Below, piece after piece: positions 1 to 9,121 of a DNA stretch of 64,000 nucleotides (positions are counted from its first letter, which is position 1; each line of letters starts with the position of its first letter). Under the pieces are notes generated by a model, which did no database searches, was not told the DNA's origin, and saw nothing but the letters and a program-made list of their open reading frames with translations. The DNA lies in the NCBI GenBank assembly GCA_007050995.1, contig VJOU01000011.1:59219-123218 (forward strand). Reading direction: 5' to 3'. Source of the DNA: Glycocaulis profundi (GTDB lineage: Bacteria > Pseudomonadota > Alphaproteobacteria > Caulobacterales > Maricaulaceae). A program made the translations under genes and the position numbers.

Positions 1-2313
1 GTGGTAGAGCTCGAACGGGCTGTCCTCGATCACCGAGCGGCCGATGAAGTTGTCCACGTCCTTGCGGAAATAGCCTGCCGAGACGTAGCTGCCCGGCGCG
101 TAATACCACTCCGCGGACAGGTCGAAGTTCTGGGATTCGTAAGGCAGCAGACCCGGATCGCCCTGCTCGCCCGTGCCGCCGAAGACCCGGAAGAGCTGGG
201 TGACGGTCTGCCCGCCCTGGATGTCGGCATAGCCCGGACGGGTGATGGTCTGGCTGTAGGACGCCCTCAGGGTGATGTCCTCGCGGATGTCGTACCTGAG
301 GTCGACCGACGGCAGCCAGTAGTCATAGCTCCCCTCCAGCTCGGTGAAGGCGGACTGGTCGGAATAGATCACGCCGAACTCGTTCTCCGACACCCACTGG
401 GTTCCGACCGGCACCGGGACCAGCGCGCGGGAGGTCACGTCGGTCTGCTCGTAGCGCAGGCCGAAGATGGCCGAGAAGGGCCGGTCGGCGATGTCCCAGG
501 CGGTGTTGACCTGCGCGTAGGCGGCGAAGGTCTCCTCGTTGGTGCGCCGGTCGGTGGTGAAGTCGTCGCTGCGGCAGATGCCGTCGCCGCCGCAGGCGTT
601 GTACTCGCTGTCGATGATCGCGGCCATGCGGTCGAAATCGAAGGCGTAGAAGGTCGGGACCAGGTCGGGGCTGCCGCTCCCGCCCAGCCGGTCGAACACG
701 CTGGAGACCGAGATCGGCCGCCAGATGTCGTCGGGGATGTCCGAAGGCGAGCCCACCCCGCCCCAGGTGTCGCGCTGGGCCACCGCGAAGGCGGACCGCA
801 CGTCGTTCTCGGTGCGCTCGGCGCCGAAGCCGATGCTGTCGATGATGCCCCGGTCGAACTGATAGCGCCCCATGATCCGAGCCTGCTCGATGTCGGTCTG
901 CATCAGGCCGTTGCGGAAGCTGGTGCCGGTGGACACGTGCAGGGACGGGTCGATCCCCGTCACCCCGTCGATATAGCCCAGCGATATGACCGGCAGGTCC
1001 TGCTCGAAATTGACCGACTGGCTGGCCAGATAGAAGCCCGCCGTGCCGATCACCGCGTCAGAGCCGTAAGGGCTGTTCGAGCCCGAGCGGGCGCTGGAAT
1101 TGTGGTAGTCGAATTCGAAGGTCAGGTTGTCGGTCGCCTCCCATTCGACGTTCAGGCCCGCGGAGTTCAGCTCGTTCTTCACCGCGAACTGGCCGCCGCC
1201 CATGGACAGGTCGGACGGCGCGCCGCCGAAGCGCTCTGTGTAGAAGATCGGGCCGGCCACAGGGCCGTCGGTCCAGGCGCTGCTCGTGTCTTCGAAGTTG
1301 AACCAGATGGACATGTCGCTGCGCCGGGTGGCGATGCGGTTCTCCGAGTAGGTGTAGTCCGCGGTCACCGTCACGCGGTCGGTCGGGCGCGCCTGCAGGG
1401 TGAGCTGGCCGTTGAAGCGCTCGCGGTCGATCTCGTTGATCGAGTAGTTCATGTTCTGGGGCACCGAATACACGTCGTTCGGCCCCGGGCGGTTGGTGAT
1501 GTCGCCCATCTCCGGCAGCGTGCCCCAGTCGGCCTCCGACCCCAGGAACGCCCCGCGCCAGCCTGAGTTGGCCGCCGCCTGGGCGAAGCCAGACCGCCGC
1601 TCCTGATAGTTGGCCGACAGCGACACCCCGATGCGGTCGTCCGCGAAGGTGTTCGAGAAGATGCCGGTGAATTCGGGCGTGACGTTTTCGCCCTCGGGCG
1701 GGGAGAGATCGTACATGCCGCCCACCGCCGCCGAGGCGCGCAGGCCCGGCGAGTCCAGCGGACGGGTGGTGCGGATGTTGATGGTCGAGCCGATGCCGCC
1801 GGTGGCCAGCTCGGGCCGCCCGGTTTTGTAGACCTCCACCGCCGAAATGCCGTCCGCGGCCAGATTGCCGAAATCGAACGAGCGCGAGGAGGACGCCGAG
1901 GTCGCCTGCAGCGAGGAGGTCGGCATCTGCCGCCCGTTGAGCAGGACCAGATTGTAGTCCGGGCCGAAGCCGCGGACCGTCACCCGGCTGCCCTCGCCGT
2001 TCTCGCGGTCGATGGACACCCCGGTGATGCGCTGGAGCGCCTCGGCGAGGTTGGTGTCGGGGAAGCTGCCGATGTCCTCGGCGGAGATGGCGTCGACCAC
2101 GCCCTGCGCGTCGCGCTTCATGTCGCGCGAGGAGATCAGGCTCGACCGGATGCCGGTGACGGTGATCACCTCGGTCTCGCCCTGCCCCTGGGCCAGCGGC
2201 TGCTGCCCGGCGGTCTCCTCCTGAGCCGCGGCCTGCGACAGCGCGGTGATCGAGGCTCCCGCCAGCAGCGCCATGGAGCGTTTGAGAGTCCTGCGTCCCT
2301 GTTTCGTGGTCAT
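1..2313 (-). CDS. TonB-dependent receptor, 3' end outside window
   Basis: Outer-membrane beta-barrel receptor for active uptake of a ligand with energy from TonB/ExbBD. The first 771 codons are in the window and the reading frame is open to base 1, so the C-terminal part of the barrel is missing. The ATG at 2313 follows GGGAGGAG and opens a basic, hydrophobic signal peptide ending near ALSQAAA. A TonB-box-like EVITVTG (about residues 48-54) and a plug domain follow (DTNLAEALQRITGVSI, VRGFGPDYNLVLLNGRQMP). The arrangement matches the Caulobacter/Xanthomonas-type receptors. It lies 68 bases downstream of the GH16 gene on the same strand, so uptake of beta-glucan oligosaccharides is the likely role, by context only. 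Confidence 0.9.
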   Translation of the reverse strand, partial: MTTKQGRRTLKRSMALLAGASITALSQAAAQEETAGQQPLAQGQGETEVITVTGIRSSLISSRDMKRDAQGVVDAISAEDIGSFPDTNLAEALQRITGVSIDRENGEGSRVTVRGFGPDYNLVLLNGRQMPTSSLQATSASSSRSFDFGNLAADGISAVEVYKTGRPELATGGIGSTINIRTTRPLDSPGLRASAAVGGMYDLSPPEGENVTPEFTGIFSNTFADDRIGVSLSANYQERRSGFAQAAANSGWRGAFLGSEADWGTLPEMGDITNRPGPNDVYSVPQNMNYSINEIDRERFNGQLTLQARPTDRVTVTADYTYSENRIATRRSDMSIWFNFEDTSSAWTDGPVAGPIFYTERFGGAPSDLSMGGGQFAVKNELNSAGLNVEWEATDNLTFEFDYHNSSARSGSNSPYGSDAVIGTAGFYLASQSVNFEQDLPVISLGYIDGVTGIDPSLHVSTGTSFRNGLMQTDIEQARIMGRYQFDRGIIDSIGFGAERTENDVRSAFAVAQRDTWGGVGSPSDIPDDIWRPISVSSVFDRLGGSGSPDLVPTFYAFDFDRMAAIIDSEYNACGGDGICRSDDFTTDRRTNEETFAAYAQVNTAWDIADRPFSAIFGLRYEQTDVTSRALVPVPVGTQWVSENEFGVIYSDQSAFTELEGSYDYWLPSVDLRYDIREDITLRASYSQTITRPGYADIQGGQTVTQLFRVFGGTGEQGDPGLLPYESQNFDLSAEWYYAPGSYVSAGYFRKDVDNFIGRSVIEDSPFELYH

Positions 2314-2381
2314 CGTCGTCTCCTCCCTCTTCATCTTTTCTGATCCGCCGCGTCATTGCGCGGGGTGTCGGGTCGTCTTCG

Positions 2382-3410
2382 TCAGTCAGGCGGGTCGTGG
2401 GGGCCGGGCGCGTCCGTCTCCTCCATGCAGGCGCGGCCCGTCTCCGGGTCCGTCTCGCACTGGTGCACGCGCACCCAGTCCACCAGCGCTTCGGCGGGAA
2501 AGGCGGACGGGTCGACCCCGCCCTCGTTCTCGCCTTCGGGCCAGCGTCCGCCGACCGCGAGGTTGAACATCAGGTAGAAGGCCTGGTCGAACGGCGCGTA
2601 GGGTCGTCCGGCAGCCTCTTCGGCGGCGCTGAACCAGTCCTCGGCCTCGATGCGCAGATACAGCCTGTCGTCCACGAACCACTGGATTCGGCCCTCCCCC
2701 CACTCGACGGCATAGACATGGAAGCCGTCCTGAGGGTTCTCTCCGCCCGGCGGGCGGGCGGCGCGGACATGGTGGTCGTTGTCCGGCGGCAGGGCGCCGT
2801 AATGCAGCGCGCCGTGGATGCGGTTCTCGCGCCCGCCCTCGCATTCCTCGCAGGCCGCGCCCAGATTGATAGCCTCGAGAATGTCGATCTCGCCCGAGAG
2901 CGGCCAGGAGCCGTAGGCGTCGTTGGCGGGCATCATCCAGAAGGCGGGCCACACGCCCTGCCCGCCCGGCAGCTTCATGCGCGCGGCGAAGCGGCCATAG
3001 CGCCAGTCCGCCAGACCGCGCGTGCGCACCTTGCCCGAGGTGTAGTCCCGGGAGCGTTCGCCATCCATCTGGTGCTCGTGAGGACGGTCAGGGCCGGTGA
3101 AGCGTTCGGCCTTGGCGATCAGGCGCAGCTGGCCGTTGACCACCTGCACGTTGTCGGTCCGGGCGGTGTAGCACTGGTGCTCCTCGTTGCCGCCGCCCCA
3201 GCAGGATTCCTCATGCTCCCAGCGTTCCGGATCCAGCACGTCGCCATCGAACTCGTCCGCCCAGACCAGAGCCCAGCCGCGGTCCTGCGGATGGTGGTCC
3301 GGCCCCTGAGGCGGGGGCGGCGGGACGTCGGCGAGCTCCGGCCCGGCGGGCTGGGCGGCGCAGCCGCCCGCGCCCAGCGCCCCGGCGAGGATCAGCGCGC
3401 GGGCGGGCAT
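2382..3410 (-). CDS. GH16 family glycoside hydrolase, lipoprotein (beta-glucanase/laminarinase-like)
   Basis: Endo-acting beta-glucan hydrolase, 342 aa. The ATG at 3410 gives a type II signal peptide with lipobox AGGC (Cys17), so the enzyme should be lipid-anchored in the envelope; longer upstream extensions in this frame are Arg-rich and lie inside the GH3 gene. The GH16 catalytic signature GEIDILE is near residue 175: first Glu nucleophile, Asp assisting, last Glu acid/base. Flanking family features are WPAFWMMP and a C-terminal FNLAVGGRWP. The start overlaps the end of the GH3 gene by 19 bases, so the two are probably cotranscribed. Beta-1,3-glucan is the best guess; related GH16 specificities (agar, carrageenan, mixed-linkage glucan) cannot be excluded. 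Confidence 0.9.
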   Translation of the reverse strand: MPARALILAGALGAGGCAAQPAGPELADVPPPPPQGPDHHPQDRGWALVWADEFDGDVLDPERWEHEESCWGGGNEEHQCYTARTDNVQVVNGQLRLIAKAERFTGPDRPHEHQMDGERSRDYTSGKVRTRGLADWRYGRFAARMKLPGGQGVWPAFWMMPANDAYGSWPLSGEIDILEAINLGAACEECEGGRENRIHGALHYGALPPDNDHHVRAARPPGGENPQDGFHVYAVEWGEGRIQWFVDDRLYLRIEAEDWFSAAEEAAGRPYAPFDQAFYLMFNLAVGGRWPEGENEGGVDPSAFPAEALVDWVRVHQCETDPETGRACMEETDAPGPHDPPD

Positions 3411-5923
3411 GCGACGGCCTCCCCTTCGGCGGACGCGACGGTGAGCTGGGACAGGCGCAGCGCCATCGGGCCGTCCGTCGCGATGGAGACGGTCTCCACG
3501 GCGGCGAGATTCACCCCCGCCTCGGCCAGGCAGGACAGCGGGATCTCGATCACGTCGCCCGCGGGCGCGCTGGTCTCTTCGGTCAGAGCGTCCAGCGCGA
3601 AGCCGTCCTCGCAGTCCTCCCCGCACACCACGCCCAGAACCGGGGCGGTCGCGGCGGGCGTGTCGGCGGCATAGCGCAGGCGCAGGACGAACCCGGCCTC
3701 GGCCGCGCGGGTCATGTCCGACGGGCCGCGCCAGAAGGCGGCCTGGCCCGCATCACTCCATTCCAGAGACAGCGCGTTCTCCTGACGGCCCAGATCGCCG
3801 CGGGCGATCTCGACCACGCCTTCGGGCGAGGCGACGGGCGCGCCGTGAAACTCGCCCCGGCCGGTCTCGTCCTCGGCGGTCAGGCGCCATCCGCCCTGCA
3901 GCTCCCCGTCGTCGAACAGCGCCAGCGCGTCAGGGGTGTCGGGCAGGCCCTCCTCGCTGAGCTCGCCCAGATCGGAGCGCTCGGCCAGAGCCAGGCCATA
4001 GCCCAGCGCGAACAGCGGATCATAGTCGGCGTCGCCGTGGTTGAGCGGCGCCTGATCGGGACGCTGCGGCCAGGAGAAGGACAGGCGCCCGGTGAAGTCC
4101 ATGCCTTCGGCGCCGAACAGGGTGTCGGCCAGAGCGCCGGCCTGGGTGCCGGGCAGGAAGGCGGCGACGAAGGCGTCCGAGGCGTTCAGCTCCGGGTTGA
4201 CCCAAAGCGGGCGGCCGGAAACGAACACCGCCACGGTGGGGATGCCCGCCGCCTGGAACTCGCGCAGCAGATCGACGTCCGACCGGTCGCTGGGGCTGTA
4301 GGCCACATTGTCCAGATCGCCGCGATACTCGGCATAGGGCTCCTCGCCGAACACCACCACGGCCACGTCCGGCGCGGCGTCATAGGCGCCGTCGGGCGCA
4401 TGGATCACCGAGCCGCCGCCCTCCGCGGCCATGCGCTCGATGCCCGCCAGCAGGGTCTCGGCCTGGGGGAAATCGTCATGGGTGACGCCGTCGCCCTGCC
4501 AGGAGATCGTCCAGCCGCCCGACAGGATGGACAGGTCGTCCGCGCCCTCGCCCGCGACGAGGATGGTCGATCCGCCGCTCAGCGGCAGCACGTCGTTCTC
4601 GTTCTTGAGCAGCACCGCCGAGGCGCGCACGGCTTCGCGGGCCAGCTCGGTGTGCTCGTCGCCGCCCAGCACGTCGAAATCGCCGGCATGGACGCGCTCG
4701 CTGGGGCGAGGCGCGCCGTCCATCCCGGCGCGGATCTTCACCCGCAGAATGCGGCGCACCGCGTCGTCCAGCCGCGCCATGGGCAGGGTTCCGGCCTCGG
4801 CGTGGGCCAGCAGCGTGCCGTGCAGCTCGCGCCAGCTTTCCGGCGCCATGTACATGTCCAGACCGGCGAGGATGGATTCCACGCAGTCGCCCGGCGTGCA
4901 GCCGGGGATCTGGCCGTGGCCGTCCCAGTCGCCGACGATGAAGCCGTCAAAGCCCCAATGGTCCTTCAGCACGCCGGTCAGCAGGCCTTCATGGCCGTGC
5001 ATCTTCACGCCGTTCCAGCTCGAGAAGGAGGCCATCACCGACTGCAGCCCGGCTTCGAGCGGGCCGACATAGCCCGTGCCGTGAAGGTCGCGCAGGTCCT
5101 CTTCGCTCAGGCGCGCATCGCCCTGGTCGCGCCCGCCGGTCGTTCCGCCGTCGGCGAGGAAGTGCTTGGCGGTCGCCAGCGTGTGCGCGCCTTGCAGGAA
5201 GTCGTCCGACCCCGGATCGCCCTGCAGCCCGCGCACCATCGCCGCGCCCAGCCGGGAGACCAGCTCGGCGTCCTCGGAATAAGATTCGTAGGTCCGGCCC
5301 CAGCGGTCGTCGCGCGCCACCGCCACGGTGGGCGCGAAGGTCCAGTCGATGCCGGTGATGCGGATCTCCAGCGCGGTGGCCGCGCCGATCCGTTCGAGGA
5401 GGTCCGCGTCATGGGTCGCGCCCAGCCCGATATTGTGCGGGAAGACCGTCGCGCCGACCACGTTGGAGTGGCCGTGCACCGCGTCCGTGCCCCAGATCAC
5501 GGGAATGCCGGGGCCGTCTTCGGTCATGGACGCCTCCCAGAAGGCGTCCGCCAGTTCCAGCCAGTCTTCGGGCGCGGCGCGCAGATCGTCGCCGGGGGCG
5601 GAATTGCCGCCGTTCAGGACCGAACCGAGATGATAACGCCGCACGTCCTCGGGCGTGACAGAGGCGATGTCGCCCTGGATGACCTGGCCGATCTTCTGCT
5701 CCAGCGTCATGCCTGCGAGGAGTTCCTCCACCCGCGCCTCGACATCGCGCGAGCCGGGATGGGGCACGGCGATCTCCGGCCAGATTTCGGGATGCGCGGT
5801 GGAATCCTGCGCCACGGCGGCGCCGGACAGGGCGAGCATGCCCGCCGCGGTCCAGCCCGTCAGCAGCGCCGCGAGGGGCAGCGGGCGGCGGGCGGCGTGG
5901 CGGCGGCGAAGGTCGGTCGTCAT
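3392..5923 (-). CDS. GH3 family beta-glucosidase / exo-beta-glucanase
   Basis: Exported 843-aa exo-acting beta-glucosidase. The ATG at 5923 is preferred because GGGGAGA lies just upstream; the ATG at 5935 overlaps that ribosome site. The signal peptide ends near ALSGAAVAQ. The GH3 N-terminal barrel shows IGQV, TWTFAP-like and AKHFLADGG blocks, with the presumed nucleophile Asp in FIVGDWDGHG near residue 330. The second alpha/beta domain (SAVLLKNENDVLPL) and a C-terminal extension follow. It would trim oligosaccharides released by the overlapping GH16 enzyme to glucose. It is the first gene of the minus-strand GH3-GH16-receptor set. Confidence 0.93.
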   Translation of the reverse strand: MTTDLRRRHAARRPLPLAALLTGWTAAGMLALSGAAVAQDSTAHPEIWPEIAVPHPGSRDVEARVEELLAGMTLEQKIGQVIQGDIASVTPEDVRRYHLGSVLNGGNSAPGDDLRAAPEDWLELADAFWEASMTEDGPGIPVIWGTDAVHGHSNVVGATVFPHNIGLGATHDADLLERIGAATALEIRITGIDWTFAPTVAVARDDRWGRTYESYSEDAELVSRLGAAMVRGLQGDPGSDDFLQGAHTLATAKHFLADGGTTGGRDQGDARLSEEDLRDLHGTGYVGPLEAGLQSVMASFSSWNGVKMHGHEGLLTGVLKDHWGFDGFIVGDWDGHGQIPGCTPGDCVESILAGLDMYMAPESWRELHGTLLAHAEAGTLPMARLDDAVRRILRVKIRAGMDGAPRPSERVHAGDFDVLGGDEHTELAREAVRASAVLLKNENDVLPLSGGSTILVAGEGADDLSILSGGWTISWQGDGVTHDDFPQAETLLAGIERMAAEGGGSVIHAPDGAYDAAPDVAVVVFGEEPYAEYRGDLDNVAYSPSDRSDVDLLREFQAAGIPTVAVFVSGRPLWVNPELNASDAFVAAFLPGTQAGALADTLFGAEGMDFTGRLSFSWPQRPDQAPLNHGDADYDPLFALGYGLALAERSDLGELSEEGLPDTPDALALFDDGELQGGWRLTAEDETGRGEFHGAPVASPEGVVEIARGDLGRQENALSLEWSDAGQAAFWRGPSDMTRAAEAGFVLRLRYAADTPAATAPVLGVVCGEDCEDGFALDALTEETSAPAGDVIEIPLSCLAEAGVNLAAVETVSIATDGPMALRLSQLTVASAEGEAVACPPAR

Positions 5924-6139
5924 CTGTCTCCCCATCCGGCCGGGGGCGGCCGGGTCTGCTTCATCATGATGGGGGAAATCGCGCGGGTCGGGCGCTCGCG
6001 CCCGCCGCGTCAGTCCTCCCCCGTCCCGCCGCTTGTGGCGCAGCGTGAACGTTCCATGACGGTGATCCGCGCCGCGGGCGGGCTCAACCGGCGTGCGGTG
6101 AACCGGGATGAAATCCGCGACGAACCGGACGGAGGGGGA
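5924..6139. promoter_or_regulatory. Leader/promoter region of the GH3-GH16-receptor set
   Basis: A 216-base stretch without a credible gene, between the GH3 start and the end of the LytTR regulator gene. It contains perfect short palindromes (CATCATGATG at about 5961 and GAACGTTC at about 6047) and a direct repeat AACCGG spaced 16 bases (6085 and 6101). A promoter for the minus-strand glucan genes is expected here, but no -35/-10 pair stands out. Confidence 0.35.
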
Positions 6140-6874
6140 TCAGGAATGGCGGGCGATGATGGCCTCGATGGCCTCGCGGTGGGTGCGCGAGGACCGGATC
6201 GCCGCGCCGTCCGACATCTTCACCAGAGCGTCGCCCTTGGGCTGGGAGACCACTTCACGCACATGGGCCGCGCCCACGATGGCCGAGCGGTGGATGCGGA
6301 AGAAGTCGGGCGGAGTCAGCCGGTCCTCCAGCGCCTTGATGGTCATGCGGACCATATGGGTGCGCTCGGTGGTGTGGATCATCAGATAGTCGCCCGACGC
6401 CTCGGCCCGCACGATCTCGTCGCGCGCCAGAAGGAGGGTCCGGCCCGACTGACGGATGGATACGGTCGCCTCTGGCGGCGCCTCGGGCCGGGCCGCCCCG
6501 GTCCCGCGCAGCGTTCTGAGCGCCGCGGCCCGGTCCACCGCCTGGGCCAGCCGCGCCTCGTCCAGCGGCTTGAGCACGTAATCTGTGGCCTGCGCGCTGA
6601 ACGCTTCCACCGCGTATTCGGCATGGGCGGTGGCGAAGATCACCATGGGCCTGTCCGGTCCGGTCATGGAGCCGACCAGCTCCAGGCCGCCCAGCCCCGG
6701 CATGTCGATGTCGAGCACCATCAGGTCCGCGCCGTGTTCGTCCAGGGCGGCCAGCGCCTCCTCGCCCGAGCCGCAGCGCGCGACGATCCGGACCTGCGGA
6801 TGCTCCCTCAGGAGCGCTTCGAGCAGGTCGAGCGCCAGCGGCTCGTCATCGGCGATGATGGTTCTCAGACGCAC
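6140..6874 (-). CDS. LytTR family response regulator
   Basis: DNA-binding response regulator, 244 aa: receiver domain (acidic pocket ADDEP at residues 8-12, phospho-acceptor Asp near 55 in VLDIDMPG, conserved Lys in YVLKPLD) followed by a C-terminal LytTR domain (about 140-240; FFRIHRSAIVG). The GTG at 6874 is chosen because GGGGGAGGG precedes it; an ATG at 6901 would add nine Gly-rich residues and overlap that site. The cognate sensor is almost certainly the divergent LytS-type kinase 158 bases away. The gene lies directly downstream (in minus-strand terms, beyond the promoter) of the glucan genes, so it may control them; this is inference. Confidence 0.9.
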   Translation of the reverse strand: MRLRTIIADDEPLALDLLEALLREHPQVRIVARCGSGEEALAALDEHGADLMVLDIDMPGLGGLELVGSMTGPDRPMVIFATAHAEYAVEAFSAQATDYVLKPLDEARLAQAVDRAAALRTLRGTGAARPEAPPEATVSIRQSGRTLLLARDEIVRAEASGDYLMIHTTERTHMVRMTIKALEDRLTPPDFFRIHRSAIVGAAHVREVVSQPKGDALVKMSDGAAIRSSRTHREAIEAIIARHS

Positions 6875-7032
6875 CGGCCCTCCCCCTCCCGTCCCGCGCA
6901 AGCTGCAATGGTATCACGCGGTTTCCGCGCCGGGCCAGCGGTTCGAGGTCCCTGCCCCCGGCAGGCGATTTGACCTCGGCGCGCCTTCGCTCATCATGGC
7001 CGCCGCCGCGCCCGCGGCGAGGAGAGCGTGAC
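6875..7032. promoter_or_regulatory. Divergent promoter region, LytTR regulator / LytS kinase
   Basis: 158 bases between two divergently transcribed partners of a two-component system. A TTGACC at about 6971 is a possible -35 for the kinase gene but no good -10 is seen at the right distance. GGAGAG lies 6-11 bases before the kinase ATG. Confidence 0.35.
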
Positions 7033-8211
7033 ATGGACATCCAGACCGGCCAGCCGCCCTCGCGCGCGAAGACCATCTACCAGCATCTCGGCCGCACGCC
7101 CGAGCGCCAGTTCTGGACCCTTCAGGCCGTGGGCTGGCTGGCCCTGTGCGTGGTGACCTTCTTCACCCTGACGCTCTGGTACAACACGCTCGAGCTGATC
7201 TACATCGCGCACACCCTGCTTCAAGCGGTGCTGGGGATCGCGGTGTCGCTGCCCATGCGCTGGGCGTTCAAACGGGCCTGGAACATGCCGCTGGCGCCGC
7301 GTCTGGCGCTGGTGGCCGGGGTGGTCGTGCTCGCCTCGATGGCCTGGACGGCGCTGCGCCTTCAGACTTTCATCTGGATCGTCCACGAGACCGATGTCTG
7401 GACCGATTTCGGCGGCTGGTATTTCGGCTCCTTCATGGTGCTGTCGAGCTGGACGCTGGCCTATCACGCCATCAAGCACCACCGCCTGCTGCTGGCGGAG
7501 AAGGAGCGCGCGGTGCAGGCGCGCGCGGACGCCAACGAGGAGCGGGTCAAGCGGCTGCTGGCCGAGGGCCTGTCGCGCGAGGCGCAGCTGAAGATGCTGC
7601 GCTACCAGCTCAACCCCCACTTCCTGTTCAACACGCTCAATTCCATCAGCGCCCTGATCAAGACCGCCCGCAACGACGAGGCGCGCGAGATGGTCACCCG
7701 GCTGGCCCAGTTCCTGCGCCATACGCTCGACAGCGACCCGGCGCTGAAGGTCACGCTCGATCAGGAGCTGGAGACGGTCTCGCTCTATCTCGACATCGAG
7801 CGCAAGCGCTTCGGCGAGCGGCTGACGGTGGATTTCGACATCGGGCCGGGCACGGCGGACGCGCTGGTGCCGGCCTTCGTGCTCCAGCCCCTGTTCGAGA
7901 ACGCCCTGAAATTCGCCGTGGGCCGCAGCGCCCGGCCAGAAACCATCACCATGGCCTCCCGTCGCGAGGGCGCCAGCCTGGTCCTGACCGTGAGCGACAC
8001 CGGGCCGGGCGTGGAGCCCGGCACGGACTTCGCCGAACTGTCCGAACGCGGCGTGGGCCTGCGCAACATCCGCCAGAGGCTGGAGACCGAATACGGCGAG
8101 GCCCACGGTTTCGACATCGCCGCCGTCGAACCCGGCGGATTCAAGGTTCGGATCACCCTGCCGCTGGAGCGCGAAGCGGCCCCGGCACAGGCCGGAGCCG
8201 CCGCGGAATGA
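7033..8211 (+). CDS. LytS/YehU-type membrane sensor histidine kinase
   Basis: Integral-membrane sensor kinase, 392 aa. Four hydrophobic segments fill the first ~170 residues (WLALCVVTFFTLTLWY; AVLGIAVSLPM; LALVAGVVVLASMAW; SFMVLSSWTLAYHAI), followed by a charged coiled-coil linker. The His_kinase domain has the signature YQLNPHFLFNTLNSISALI with the phospho-His near 195, then an HATPase_c domain (FENALKF N-box; SDTGPGVE G1 box; RGVGLRNIRQRL). The ATG at 7033 is preceded by GGAGAG. The partner is the divergent LytTR response regulator. The C-terminus nearly abuts (4 bases) the convergent SDR gene. Confidence 0.92.
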   Translation: MDIQTGQPPSRAKTIYQHLGRTPERQFWTLQAVGWLALCVVTFFTLTLWYNTLELIYIAHTLLQAVLGIAVSLPMRWAFKRAWNMPLAPRLALVAGVVVLASMAWTALRLQTFIWIVHETDVWTDFGGWYFGSFMVLSSWTLAYHAIKHHRLLLAEKERAVQARADANEERVKRLLAEGLSREAQLKMLRYQLNPHFLFNTLNSISALIKTARNDEAREMVTRLAQFLRHTLDSDPALKVTLDQELETVSLYLDIERKRFGERLTVDFDIGPGTADALVPAFVLQPLFENALKFAVGRSARPETITMASRREGASLVLTVSDTGPGVEPGTDFAELSERGVGLRNIRQRLETEYGEAHGFDIAAVEPGGFKVRITLPLEREAAPAQAGAAAE

Positions 8212-8215
8212 GGCC

Positions 8216-9091
8216 TCAGCCGCGCGCCTTCATGGCGCCGGCGACTTCGCGCTCGGCCTGCCGGAAGCCATAATCAGGCACGATGGCGCCTGCGGGGTCG
8301 GAGGCTTTCTCCCACGCCGCGATCAGCCGCTCGCCCGCGTCCTCGCCCCCGCCGATGGTGACGCCCTGGGTCAGGGTGATTTCGGCCCGGGCGAAATGGC
8401 CCGCGCCCGCGCATATGACGGCGCGGGTCGGCGCGTCCTCGGCCACCAGCGGCAGCAGGGCGGGGCTGACCAGCGCCGGGTCGAGCAGCGCCAGCGCCTC
8501 CTCGGGCAGCAGGCCCTCGGTCATGGCCGTGGCCGCGGTCGGCGCCAGGCAGTTCACCCGGATGCCGTATTTCTCGCCCTCGATGGCCAGGGTCTGCATC
8601 AGGCCGACCAGCCCCATCTTCGCCGCCCCGTAATTGGCCTGGCCGAAATTGCCATACAGGCCCGAGGAGGAGGTGGTCATCACGATGCGGCCGAACTGCT
8701 GGGCGCGCATGATCTCCCACACCGCCTTCGAGCAGATCGCCGCGCCGACGAGGTGAACGTCCACCACCAGCCGGAAATCGTCGAGATCCATCTTCGCGAA
8801 GCTCTTGTCGCGCAGGATGCCCGCATTGTTCACCAGAACGTCGATCCGGCCCCATTCGGCCATGACCTGTTCGACCATCGCGCCCATGGCGGCCGCGTCG
8901 GTCACCGAACCGGCGATGGCGAGAGCCTGCCCGCCCGCGTCCTTGATCTCGGCGGCCACCGCGTCGGCGGCGTCCTGGCCCAGATCGTTGACCACGAGCT
9001 TCGCGCCCTTCCGGGCCAGATACAGCGCATGCTGGCGGCCCAGCCCTCCGCCCGCGCCCGTGACAATCGCGACACGCCCCTCAAGCGTCAT
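8216..9091 (-). CDS. SDR family dehydrogenase (3-hydroxyacyl-CoA dehydrogenase-like)
   Basis: 291-aa NAD(P)-dependent short-chain dehydrogenase. Cofactor motif TGAGGGLGR at residues 11-19, NNAG around 88-91, catalytic Ser/Tyr/Lys in TTSSSGLYG and YGAAK. The LYGNFGQANYGAAK block is typical of the dehydrogenase part of peroxisomal-type multifunctional beta-oxidation proteins, so oxidation of a hydroxyacyl-CoA is the likely reaction. It is the last gene of the receptor-MFS-esterase-ligase-TetR operon, 30 bases after the TetR gene. The substrate is not identifiable from sequence. Confidence 0.88.
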   Translation of the reverse strand: MTLEGRVAIVTGAGGGLGRQHALYLARKGAKLVVNDLGQDAADAVAAEIKDAGGQALAIAGSVTDAAAMGAMVEQVMAEWGRIDVLVNNAGILRDKSFAKMDLDDFRLVVDVHLVGAAICSKAVWEIMRAQQFGRIVMTTSSSGLYGNFGQANYGAAKMGLVGLMQTLAIEGEKYGIRVNCLAPTAATAMTEGLLPEEALALLDPALVSPALLPLVAEDAPTRAVICAGAGHFARAEITLTQGVTIGGGEDAGERLIAAWEKASDPAGAIVPDYGFRQAEREVAGAMKARG

Positions 9092-9121
9092 CGGAACCCT
9101 CCATCCTGCCTGTGTGGAAAA

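Noticed and set aside
6085..6106. AACCGG direct repeat as a LytTR binding site
   Set aside because: LytTR sites are 9-bp repeats with about 21-base period; these are 6 bp with a 16-base period.
3845..6973. Very long open frame on the plus strand across the GH3 and LytTR genes (over 1000 codons)
   Set aside because: It is antisense to two genes with clear domains, its product is Arg/Gly/Ala-rich without domains, and such frames arise in GC-rich DNA where the opposite strand avoids stops.
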